A DNA stretch of 64,000 nucleotides from a virus. The position numbers were made by a program, and so were the translations under genes. Location of the stretch: positions 21,834-85,833 of IMG/VR virus record IMGVR_UViG_3300028844_005756; one strand, given 5' to 3'. Positions 7,363 to 13,404 of this stretch are shown piece after piece; the first letter of the stretch is position 1; the number at the start of each line of letters is the position of its first letter. The notes beneath the pieces are model-generated. The model worked only from the letters and a program-made list of their open reading frames with translations, was not told the DNA's origin and ran no database searches.

Positions 7363-8310
7363 ATGATTGTACGTGATGAATTTTTATGGGTACAGAAGTA
7401 TCGCCCTAAAAGTGTTAATGATTTAATTTTACCAGAAGATATTAAAAATACTTTAATATCTTTTGTTGAACAAGGTAGTTTGCCTAATTTTTTATTTCAT
7501 TCGCAATCAGGCGGTACTGGTAAGACTAGTGCCGCTCTCGCTATAGCTCATCAATTAAACCTAGAAGTAATGATGATCAATGCTTCTGAAGAAAGAAGTA
7601 TTGATATTATTCGTACAAAAATGACAGATTTCTGTTCTGCTATGTCTGTTGATGGCAGAAGAAAAATGTTAATTCTTGATGAGGCAGACCATCTTCCTGA
7701 TTTAAGTCAAAACGCTTTGAGAAACTTTTTTGAAAAGTTTTCTTCAAACTGTTCATTTGTTATGACTGCAAATCAAGCACAAAGAATTATTGCACCACTT
7801 CAATCAAGATGTGCAGTAATTGAATTTAAATTTCCAAAAGAAGAAAAACCCAAACTTGCTGGTGAGTTTTATCTAAGAGTGTGTCATATTCTTGACAGTG
7901 AAAACGTATCTTACGATAAAAAATTAATTCAACATGCAATTGTGCATTTCTTTCCGGATTTTCGCAGATGTATAAATGAACTCCAAAGATATAGTGCAAG
8001 TGGAGAATTATCAAATAATATTTTATCAAATGTTCAAAATGAAAGTATTGAAAACTTATTAGAGGCTATTGAAAATAAAAAATTTCAGTTAATAAGAAAA
8101 TTCATACTTGAAAATTGGCATGGTACTGAGCAAGAACTTTATCGTTCTCTCTACGAAGAACTTCTAAAAAATGCTAAACCAGAATGTATTCCCGATATTA
8201 TATTAATACTTTCTAAGTATGGATTTGAATCTACATTTGCTGTAGATAAAGAAATACATACATTAGCTTGTATGGTTGAACTAATGACATTACCTATACA
8301 ATTTAAGTGA
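7363..8310 (+). CDS. 44: Sliding-clamp loader ATPase subunit (T4 gp44-like)
   Basis: 315 aa, about the length of T4 gp44 (319). It starts with the clamp-loader signature FLWVQKYRPKSVNDLILP. Walker A is GGTGKTSA (50-57), Walker B LILDEADHL (103-111), and the SRC arginine-finger motif lies at 148-150. Together with gp62 it opens the gp45 ring and loads it at primer-template junctions using ATP. The start has no strong Shine-Dalgarno (GGTATTATTATG), which would suit control by RegA as for T4 gene 44. It is followed 6 nt later by gene 62. Confidence 0.93.
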   Translation: MIVRDEFLWVQKYRPKSVNDLILPEDIKNTLISFVEQGSLPNFLFHSQSGGTGKTSAALAIAHQLNLEVMMINASEERSIDIIRTKMTDFCSAMSVDGRRKMLILDEADHLPDLSQNALRNFFEKFSSNCSFVMTANQAQRIIAPLQSRCAVIEFKFPKEEKPKLAGEFYLRVCHILDSENVSYDKKLIQHAIVHFFPDFRRCINELQRYSASGELSNNILSNVQNESIENLLEAIENKKFQLIRKFILENWHGTEQELYRSLYEELLKNAKPECIPDIILILSKYGFESTFAVDKEIHTLACMVELMTLPIQFK

Positions 8311-8316
8311 GGTAAT

Positions 8317-8754
8317 ATGTCAACAAATGTTTTTGGTTTAGAGAACCATGAAGAAGTTGAATATGAATTAGAACCGCCCAAGAAAATAAATTTGTTTGAG
8401 TATGTAAAATCAATTAATACTAAAGAACAATATCTCGGAGATAATTTAGAAAATTACTCATCATATATAGTTAACAAGGCTATTGCCAGTTATCAAGATT
8501 GTATTTTTTTTGTAAAAGAGATGAATCTTTATCCTGCACTTAGTGATAAAATGGAGTATGACTTTTACTATTATAGTATTAGTAAAAGAAAAAGATTCGC
8601 TGAGTGGATGAAACGTGACCAAGATAAAATAGAACTTGTTAGCAAGTTTTATAATGTTTCTCTTAAAAAAGCTGCGGAGTTTCTGGATATACTATCCGAT
8701 AGTGAATTAAAAGACATAGAAAAATCACTAACTTATGGTGTTACAGAAAAATAA
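8317..8754 (+). CDS. 62: Clamp-loader small subunit (T4 gp62-like)
   Basis: 145 aa, shorter than T4 gp62 (187). The match is in the centre: MNLYPALSDKMEYDFYYYSISKRKRFAEW against the T4 pattern MNL.[26 protein letters not shown], followed by helical repeats. It has no ATPase motif, as expected; it acts as the fifth, inactive clamp-loader subunit. GTGAGGTAAT provides a ribosome-binding site 6 nt after the gene 44 stop. The position between 44 and regA is as in T4. Confidence 0.85.
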   Translation: MSTNVFGLENHEEVEYELEPPKKINLFEYVKSINTKEQYLGDNLENYSSYIVNKAIASYQDCIFFVKEMNLYPALSDKMEYDFYYYSISKRKRFAEWMKRDQDKIELVSKFYNVSLKKAAEFLDILSDSELKDIEKSLTYGVTEK

Positions 8755-8759
8755 AAAAA

Positions 8760-8767
8760 TATAAATA
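8760..8767 (+). promoter_or_regulatory. T4-type late promoter motif TATAAATA upstream of regA
   Basis: An exact match to the T4 late promoter -10 element, 47 nt before the regA ATG. In AT-rich DNA single matches can be chance, but this one is intergenic and properly oriented. Confidence 0.4.
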
Positions 8768-8813
8768 TATTTGATGAGAATTATATGTTAAAATAAATTA
8801 TTAAGGAGATTTT

Positions 8814-9236
8814 ATGTTATCCGAAGATACTATGAACGAAGATATATTTCGTGGCGTTGGAGTGGAAGTAGATTTAAAAAGTCAAGATGATTTTTTAAAA
8901 GTTAGAGAAACATTAACTAGAATTGGAATAGCTTCTAAAAAAGAAAAAAAATTATACCAATCTTGCCATATACTACATAAACGTGGAAGATATGTAATTT
9001 TATCTTTTAAAGAACTTTTTAAATTAGATGGTAAAGAAAGTAACTTTACTGAATCAGATTTAGCTAGAAGAAACACAATTGCTAAATTACTTCATGATTG
9101 GAATTTAGTTGAAATTAAAGATTTAAATCAAGTAGAAGAACCTTTGGTTCCAATTTCTCAAATAAAAATAATTCCACATAAAGAAAAGATTCAATGGGAA
9201 TTGGTAGCTAAGTACCAAGTTGGTTCTAAAAATTAA
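8814..9236 (+). CDS. regA: RegA translational repressor
   Basis: 140 aa (T4 RegA: 122). Similarity to T4 RegA is strong: DDFLKVRETLTRIGIASKK and LYQSCHILHKRGRYVILSFKELF match the T4 sequence nearly residue by residue, as do RRNTIAKLLHDWNLVEI and the C-terminal KIQWELVAKYQVG. There is an N-terminal extension of about 14 residues relative to T4; a second ATG at 8832 gives a shorter form. AAGGAG lies 8 nt upstream of ATG 8814. RegA binds AU-rich translation initiation sites of early phage mRNAs. In T4 the polymerase gene 43 follows; here it does not. Confidence 0.93.
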   Translation: MLSEDTMNEDIFRGVGVEVDLKSQDDFLKVRETLTRIGIASKKEKKLYQSCHILHKRGRYVILSFKELFKLDGKESNFTESDLARRNTIAKLLHDWNLVEIKDLNQVEEPLVPISQIKIIPHKEKIQWELVAKYQVGSKN

Positions 9237-9258
9237 TACCATTTACTAGTGATTTATT

Positions 9259-9453
9259 ATGAAAAAAATGACAGCATTCAAAAAAAGAACTAACATTAAA
9301 TTAATTGTTAGTTCTTTCAACACAAAAAAATTCATAAAAGAATTTATGAATTTAATGGATAATAAAGGTTTGAGTGAAGAACAAATAGATAAATTATTAT
9401 ATAATCATTGTCTATATGATAAAAATAGTCCATTAAAATTGAATAAAGGTTAA
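9259..9453 (+). CDS. Small duplicated protein, copy 1
   Basis: 64 aa, lysine-rich. It is a paralogue of the next gene: both contain F-K, then SFN.KKFI.EF, then LS.EQ, and end in the same 16 residues NHCLYDKNSPLKLNKG. The 3' ends are also identical in DNA (see the repeat entries). No domain recognised. It lies downstream of regA with a weak ribosome-binding site. Confidence 0.65.
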   Translation: MKKMTAFKKRTNIKLIVSSFNTKKFIKEFMNLMDNKGLSEEQIDKLLYNHCLYDKNSPLKLNKG

Positions 9454-9463
9454 TTATGGAAAA
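9402..9463 (+). repeat. 62-bp direct repeat, copy 1
   Basis: Matches 9602-9663 with one difference (T at 9454, C at 9654), exactly 200 nt away. It covers the 3' end of copy 1, its stop, and the start region of copy 2. Confidence 0.95.
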
Positions 9464-9653
9464 GGTGGTAGGTTTTAAACACCTAAAAGATAAAGAAAAT
9501 ATTCATACTAAATCTTTTAATAGAAAAAAATTTATAAATGAATTTGTAGAAGTCATTAAAAATGAAAAATTATCAAAAGAACAAAAAGTAGAAATACTTT
9601 CTAATCATTGTCTATATGATAAAAATAGTCCATTAAAATTGAATAAAGGTTAA
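9456..9653 (+). CDS. Small duplicated protein, copy 2
   Basis: 65 aa paralogue of the preceding gene, diverged in the first two thirds but identical in the last 16 residues. It starts 2 nt after the stop of copy 1, and its start codon lies inside the first 62-bp repeat. The second repeat likewise carries the start of the dUTPase gene. AAAGG before each ATG gives a shared translation signal. Function unknown. Confidence 0.65.
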   Translation: MEKVVGFKHLKDKENIHTKSFNRKKFINEFVEVIKNEKLSKEQKVEILSNHCLYDKNSPLKLNKG

Positions 9654-9663
9654 CTATGGAAAA
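9602..9663 (+). repeat. 62-bp direct repeat, copy 2
   Basis: Second copy of the repeat at 9402-9463. It covers the 3' end of the second paralogue and the first codons of dut. Confidence 0.95.
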
Positions 9664-10195
9664 CTGGAGAGTAGTGAATGATAATAATGAACCTGTTAAG
9701 TTAGGTGTTTATAGAATATATGAACATGCCATGTTACCTACTTTTGCTACAGATGGTTCAGCATGTTTTGATGTGTATGCTTCTTTACCAGATGAGTCAA
9801 CAGTTAAAGTATATAGCAGTAACTTTCAAGACTATGCTAAAGTACTTGTACGTTCTGATTGCATAACAATTTATAATGGTCATCGTGCTATGATTCCAAC
9901 TGGAATCATTTTTGATATTCCCCAAGGATACAGTGTACGCCTACATGCAAGATCTGGTTTAGCTTTAAAAAATGGTATTGTTTTAGTTAATCAGGAAGCC
10001 GTTATTGATTCTGATTATGTACAAGAAACATTTGTTTTAATTGAAAATACATCATTAGTTCCTTTTGAAGTGACAGATGGAATGAGAATTTGTCAAGGTG
10101 AACTAGTTAAAAATATACCAACACTCATCAATGAATCCGTAGTGCCACCGGAAGAACGCAATCGTAAAGGTGGCTTTGGTTCAACTGGTGTGTAA
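9656..10195 (+). CDS. dut: Trimeric dUTPase
   Basis: 179 aa. The five dUTPase motifs are visible in order: DGSACFDVYA (33-42), ARSGLALK (98-105), NQEAVIDSDY (112-121), ICQGELVK (145-152) and C-terminal RKGGFGSTG (170-178). The catalytic Asp in IDSDY and the P-loop-like C-terminal motif are intact. Motif 3 has A where G is usual before VIDSDY, and VQE follows instead of the usual xG. The enzyme hydrolyses dUTP to dUMP, keeping uracil out of phage DNA and feeding dTMP synthesis. A region around residues 45-75 is an insertion compared with compact bacterial enzymes. It overlaps speD by one base. Confidence 0.93.
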   Translation: MENWRVVNDNNEPVKLGVYRIYEHAMLPTFATDGSACFDVYASLPDESTVKVYSSNFQDYAKVLVRSDCITIYNGHRAMIPTGIIFDIPQGYSVRLHARSGLALKNGIVLVNQEAVIDSDYVQETFVLIENTSLVPFEVTDGMRICQGELVKNIPTLINESVVPPEERNRKGGFGSTGV

Positions 10196-10608
10196 TGAAA
10201 TTAGAACATAAACACTTTATAGTTAGAGCAGAAGTAGCAGGTACTCCTAAACTACAAGATATATCTTTTGTTGAAGATTGGATGTCACGTTTAATTAAAA
10301 GTGTTGGTATGGTTACTTTAATAGAACCTAAAGCGGTTTATTGTGACAAAGAAAATAATCGTGGAATTACGGCAATTGCCGCACTTACAACAAGTTCAAC
10401 AACATTACACATATGGGATGAGAAACCACCATGTTATTTACAATTTGATTTATATTCATGTAAATCATTTGACTATGAACATGTTTTACACGCAATCAAT
10501 GAATTCGGAATGACAAGATATGAATATTATATGTTAAATCGTGAAACTCCGTTTTCTCATATACACGCAAAAGGCCATGGACTCTTTGAACCGAGCATCT
10601 CTAAATGA
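10195..10608 (+). CDS. speD: S-adenosylmethionine decarboxylase proenzyme-like (SpeD)
   Basis: 137 aa, near the length of bacterial class 1B AdoMetDC. The core TTSSTTLHIWDE (65-76) aligns with the SESHLTIHTWPE cleavage region: Ser67 would become the pyruvoyl group, His72 matches the processing His, and Cys89 in FDLYSC matches the catalytic Cys. The usual His right after the cleavage Ser is Ser here. Decarboxylated AdoMet feeds spermidine synthesis, and polyamines can neutralise packaged DNA. speD is known from T4-like cyanophages. It is coupled to dut (TAATG). Confidence 0.85.
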   Translation: MKLEHKHFIVRAEVAGTPKLQDISFVEDWMSRLIKSVGMVTLIEPKAVYCDKENNRGITAIAALTTSSTTLHIWDEKPPCYLQFDLYSCKSFDYEHVLHAINEFGMTRYEYYMLNRETPFSHIHAKGHGLFEPSISK

Positions 10609-11041
10609 TGCATCTGATATAATTAAAATATTTTATCTTTATCGTGATATATTTCCCCACATCAGAAAAGACTACATAGATAGAAACCTTGAAAAAGGTA
10701 ATGTTATATATGAAAATGATGTTATTATAATATATAATAAGTATTTGAAAAAAACACGATTAGGCAACATACATGCTTTAAAAGGTAATTTTATACTACA
10801 TCAAATAGTAACAAAATATAGAGATGGAAGAGCAACACAAATATTTAAAAAGTTTTTAAATGAATTAGATGATAAATTGTTTTTAACTGTAAGAAGCAGT
10901 AACACTAAAGCTATTAATTTTTATGAAAGGAATGGTATGAAATGTGTAGGGGATATTGCTTGGAAAAACAATACACTTCCAGGTAAAGTATTTTTATATA
11001 CTACACCAAATAATTTATATGAAAAATTTGCATTACTATAG
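10577..11041 (+). CDS. GNAT-family acetyltransferase-like protein
   Basis: 154 aa. ATG 10577 was chosen because AAAGG lies just upstream and the protein then begins with the family's first helix; it overlaps speD by 32 nt in another frame. The C-terminal half has the GNAT signature: a strand-helix with YRDGRATQIFKKFL (acetyl-CoA loop position), then LTVRSSNTKAINFYERNGMKCVG, the typical N..A..FYE..GF ending. It would transfer an acetyl group to an unknown amine. Adjacent speD raises the idea of a polyamine substrate, but this is only inference. Confidence 0.75.
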   Translation: MDSLNRASLNDASDIIKIFYLYRDIFPHIRKDYIDRNLEKGNVIYENDVIIIYNKYLKKTRLGNIHALKGNFILHQIVTKYRDGRATQIFKKFLNELDDKLFLTVRSSNTKAINFYERNGMKCVGDIAWKNNTLPGKVFLYTTPNNLYEKFALL

Positions 11042-11210
11042 AAGAACTTTTACATTTTTTGTTATTTTTTATGCAATGTGGTTGATACTATTTTACGGCA
11101 GTTGGAATGTTGAAAATGAGTATTCTAAATTTCATCATGATAATTTCGTAAGATTATGTAAAACTAATTATGAGAATATACATGAAAATGTACGAAGGTA
11201 TTGTTCATAA
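11019..11210 (+). CDS. Small membrane protein, single span
   Basis: 63 aa from ATG 11019, overlapping the acetyltransferase gene by 23 nt. A hydrophobic stretch FTFFVIFYAMWLILFYG near residues 10-27 forms one transmembrane helix, after a short basic N-terminus and before a soluble tail of about 35 residues with two Cys. It lies directly before the endolysin gene, so a role in lysis (holin or spanin-like) is possible, but no signature proves it. Confidence 0.55.
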   Translation: MKNLHYYRRTFTFFVIFYAMWLILFYGSWNVENEYSKFHHDNFVRLCKTNYENIHENVRRYCS

Positions 11211-11228
11211 TTTATAGGAGAATAATAA

Positions 11229-11678
11229 ATGTTTAAACTATCACAGCGGTCATTAGACAAACTAGAAGGTGTAAAACCTGAATTAGTAGATGTTGTTAAA
11301 AGAGCAATTGAGTTAACAACAGTAGACTTCGGAGTTATTGAAGGTTTACGAACAGAAGAACAACAGAAGGCACTTGTAGAAAAAGGTGCATCACAAACAA
11401 TGAAATCAAAACATCTCACTGGCAATGCTGTAGACTTAATGGCATATGTTGGCGGAAGAGGATGTTGGGAATTAAATGTATATGATGAAATTGCAGATGC
11501 TGTGAAAGCCGCTGCAGAAGAACTCGGAACTCCGATTCGCTGGGGTGCTGCATGGACTGTCAGTGATTTGCGAAATTGGGAAGGAACAGCAGAGGAAGCT
11601 ATGAATGCGTATATAGACATTCGTAGAGCAGAAGGAAGAAGACCTTTTATAGATGCTCCACATTTTGAGCTTGTATAA
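11229..11678 (+). CDS. Endolysin, peptidase M15 (L-alanyl-D-glutamate peptidase type)
   Basis: 149 aa, start supported by TAGGAGAATAATAAATG. The zinc site of the T5-endolysin/M15 family is clear: SKHLTGNAVDL (His62, Asp69) and the C-terminal PHFELV (His145). EGLRT (about 38-42) and the W-G-A segment are also typical. It cleaves the stem peptide of peptidoglycan for lysis or wall turnover. There is no signal peptide, so it would need a holin or spontaneous release. The preceding small membrane protein is a candidate helper. Confidence 0.9.
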   Translation: MFKLSQRSLDKLEGVKPELVDVVKRAIELTTVDFGVIEGLRTEEQQKALVEKGASQTMKSKHLTGNAVDLMAYVGGRGCWELNVYDEIADAVKAAAEELGTPIRWGAAWTVSDLRNWEGTAEEAMNAYIDIRRAEGRRPFIDAPHFELV

Positions 11679-11686
11679 AAAAATCC

Positions 11687-11714
11687 TTGACTTTTCAGAT
11701 AGTTTTGATATGAT
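11687..11714 (+). promoter_or_regulatory. Promoter for the PD-(D/E)XK nuclease gene
   Basis: TTGACT (11687-11692), 16-nt spacer, TATGAT (11709-11714) preceded by TGA. It lies 46 nt before the ATG at 11760 and right after the endolysin stop, so the nuclease has its own transcript start. Confidence 0.65.
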
Positions 11715-11759
11715 AGATGAATATTCACCGCTAAGAAAAATTTTAGTTAAAAAGCTACC

Positions 11760-12296
11760 ATGATTACAAAGCAAATCATAGATAGACTGACAGATGAGGT
11801 AAAGGAATTATTTGATTTTTACGACAAAAAGAAGTTAAGAAAATCTGATAAGCAGAAATCTGAAGATATTTCTGGTTTGCTTGAGACAGTGATGGAAGAA
11901 ATGATTGAAGGTGCGATTGCTCCAAAAGTTGATAGTGAGCCAGATATTCGTTTGAATGGTGAGCCTGTTGAGATTAAAACAACATCTGGTGATTCTTGGA
12001 GAGGTGGAGAATACTCTAAGCGAGGTGGATATTTCATTTTTGTTTCATGGAAATTGAATGAAAATAATGTCCCATCATTTTTTATAGCTGGATTAAGTTT
12101 ACAAAAAGATGATTGGATTATTAGTAAATCTAAAAATTATTATGCAACTACTTTTAATAAAAAGCAATTATTAAAAAATCAAGATAGAGTAGATTTTTAT
12201 AGTGGTAAACTCAAATCATACATGCGAGGTTCACAACAATGTATTTCTTTAGTATATGATAATACTAAAGAGTTTGATTTAAAATCTTTATTTTAA
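11760..12296 (+). CDS. PD-(D/E)XK nuclease, restriction-endonuclease-like
   Basis: 178 aa. The nuclease core is PDIRLNGEPVEIKTT: Asp62 and Glu71-Ile-Lys73 fit the D-x(8-9)-E-x-K signature, and the preceding helix supplies Glu residues (about 43-50). GG-containing loops and YFIFVSW follow as the next strand. Such proteins include type II restriction enzymes and T4-like phage nucleases that degrade host DNA. No methyltransferase gene lies nearby, so if it is sequence-specific the phage DNA must be protected another way. It has its own promoter; the ribosome-binding site is weak. The fold is likely; the specificity is unknown. Confidence 0.65.
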   Translation: MITKQIIDRLTDEVKELFDFYDKKKLRKSDKQKSEDISGLLETVMEEMIEGAIAPKVDSEPDIRLNGEPVEIKTTSGDSWRGGEYSKRGGYFIFVSWKLNENNVPSFFIAGLSLQKDDWIISKSKNYYATTFNKKQLLKNQDRVDFYSGKLKSYMRGSQQCISLVYDNTKEFDLKSLF

Positions 12297-12301
12297 AATA
12301 C

Positions 12302-12377
12302 TCCTGATTAGCTCAGTTGGTAGAGCAAATGACTGTTAATCATTGGGTCGCTGGTTCGAGTCCAGCATCAGGAGCCA
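12302..12377 (+). tRNA. tRNA-Asn (GTT)
   Basis: Complete cloverleaf: acceptor TCCTGAT/ATCAGGA, D arm GCTC/GAGC with AGTTGGTAG, anticodon stem AATGA/TCATT with loop CTGTTAA, and T arm GCTGG TTCGAGT CCAGC. The CCA end is encoded (12375-12377). It serves AAC and AAT, very frequent in these AT-rich genes. Confidence 0.97.
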
Positions 12378-12394
12378 AACCTTATGGAGTAATT

Positions 12395-12580
12395 ATGGCT
12401 AATGCTAAACAAAAGAAAGTTGTACGTAAAATGCTTTCGCAAATTGAAGTGATGAAAAAGAAAGCAACTGAAAAAAAGGAATCTGCTGAAGTTATTGCAA
12501 GAAAAGAACAAAATATGTTGAATTATTATAAAGATAAATTCGGAAAAAGGTTTGATGAATTTGCTGATATGGTAAGCTAA
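12395..12580 (+). CDS. Small lysine-rich helical protein
   Basis: 61 aa from ATG 12395, preceded by TATGGAGTAATT (GGAG). It is highly basic and helical (KKVVRKMLSQIEVMKKKATEKKES) with a short C-terminal FGKRFDEFADMV. It begins 17 nt after tRNA-Asn and ends 8 nt before the tRNA-like element. No known family. Confidence 0.6.
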   Translation: MANAKQKKVVRKMLSQIEVMKKKATEKKESAEVIARKEQNMLNYYKDKFGKRFDEFADMVS

Positions 12581-12588
12581 AGAGATAT

Positions 12589-12675
12589 GCGGGGTGTTCC
12601 ATTCACATGTCTTATATACATGCGGCAAAACAGAGTGGCGGTGCCAATGAAGTTCAATTCTTCCACCCCGTACCA
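12589..12675 (+). tRNA. tRNA-like element without D arm (loop reads UAU)
   Basis: 87 nt. GCGGGGTG (12589-12596) pairs with CACCCCGT (12664-12671; seven Watson-Crick pairs plus one G-U), followed by ACCA (discriminator and encoded CCA). A canonical T hairpin GAAG TTCAATT CTTC lies at 12649-12663. CATGT CTTATAT ACATG (12606-12622) makes a perfect 5-bp, 7-nt anticodon-type hairpin with U33 and triplet TAT at 12613-12615 (would read AUA, Ile). Only about 9 nt replace the D arm, and no GG D-loop is present. A 25-nt region with a possible GGCA/TGCC stem takes the place of the variable arm. It may be a highly aberrant tRNA, a tRNA pseudogene, or a tRNA mimic. The parts are directly visible; its function is not. 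Confidence 0.5.
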
Positions 12676-12707
12676 CATTTAAAAAAAATATATTTATTAT
12701 GTAATTA

Positions 12708-13088
12708 ATGGAAAATAATACAAATAATGAAGATTTAAAGTTCAATGAACCTTTTCTTGAAAAAAAAGAAGTAACTGCAATTTCATATGATAGTTCCGTA
12801 GTAGATGAAATTGTTGAGAATGAACCGCAAATCACAAAAATTGTAACTCCTGTTGATGATTGGACCTATTGGGCAAAATGGATTGGTAATGCGTTTCTCA
12901 TTGTTGGTACATTACTTACTAATTTAGCATTACTTCCAATGAACTATATTTTTAGTTTGATTGGTTTATTTTTATGGGCTATTGTTGCAGCACAATGGAA
13001 TGACAGAAGTTTAGTTGTTTTAAATGTTTTTCTATTAGGTACAGTTGCAATGACTTTAGCCCAGCATATTAAAGAATATTTTTTATAA
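12708..13088 (+). CDS. Membrane protein with three hydrophobic segments
   Basis: 126 aa. The first 55 residues are acidic and soluble. Then come three hydrophobic segments: about 58-78 (WIGNAFLIVGTLLTNLALL), 80-97 (YIFSLIGLFLWAIVAA) and 102-120 (LVVLNVFLLGTVAMTL). An N-in topology with three helices is plausible. Hairpin-rich small membrane proteins of this kind occur in T4-like phages; a holin role is possible but the long acidic N-terminus is unusual for one. The spacer after the tRNA-like element is only about 30 nt. Confidence 0.6.
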   Translation: MENNTNNEDLKFNEPFLEKKEVTAISYDSSVVDEIVENEPQITKIVTPVDDWTYWAKWIGNAFLIVGTLLTNLALLPMNYIFSLIGLFLWAIVAAQWNDRSLVVLNVFLLGTVAMTLAQHIKEYFL

Positions 13089-13095
13089 GGTAATT

Positions 13096-13253
<158 letters not shown>

Positions 13254-13261
13254 GTTTTTTT

Positions 13262-13285
13262 AGGTGTTTTTAGTAAAAAATACCT
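13262..13285 (+). terminator. Hairpin after tRNA-Arg
   Basis: AGGTGTTTTT (13262-13271) pairs with AAAAATACCT (13276-13285) through one G-U pair, loop AGTA. It follows a run of T at the end of the tRNA, so it could act in either direction or protect the tRNA 3' end. Confidence 0.4.
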
Positions 13286-13294
13286 ATATATGAT

Positions 13295-13334
13295 CAGAAA
13301 AAAACTATAAAGACTGAAACGTTTTTTCTGTTTT
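13295..13334 (+). terminator. A/T-rich terminator hairpin
   Basis: CAGAAAAAAAC (13295-13305) pairs with GTTTTTTCTG (13321-13330) with one bulge, followed by TTTT. The large loop (15 nt) makes it a moderate candidate. Confidence 0.4.
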
Positions 13335-13338
13335 GTCA

Positions 13339-13374
13339 CCTGTCTAAACAACAGGGTTGCTGATTAGCAGCAAC
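13339..13374 (+). promoter_or_regulatory. Two stacked leader hairpins before the ParB-like gene
   Basis: CCTGT/ACAGG (13339-13343 with 13351-13355) directly abuts GTTGCTG/CAGCAAC (13356-13362 with 13368-13374), 30 nt before ATG 13405. The contiguous stems could stack. No U-run follows, so leader RNA structure or an operator is more likely than a terminator. Confidence 0.45.
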
Positions 13375-13404
13375 AATTCTATAACTAACCATAGGATAAG
13401 TATT

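Noticed and set aside
9402-9663. CRISPR-like repeat
   Set aside because: Only two copies, and they are parts of coding sequence. No CRISPR array was seen in the window.
12589-12675. tmRNA or SelC-type tRNA for the tRNA-like element
   Set aside because: There is no tag reading frame, no UCA loop and no D arm, so neither fits.
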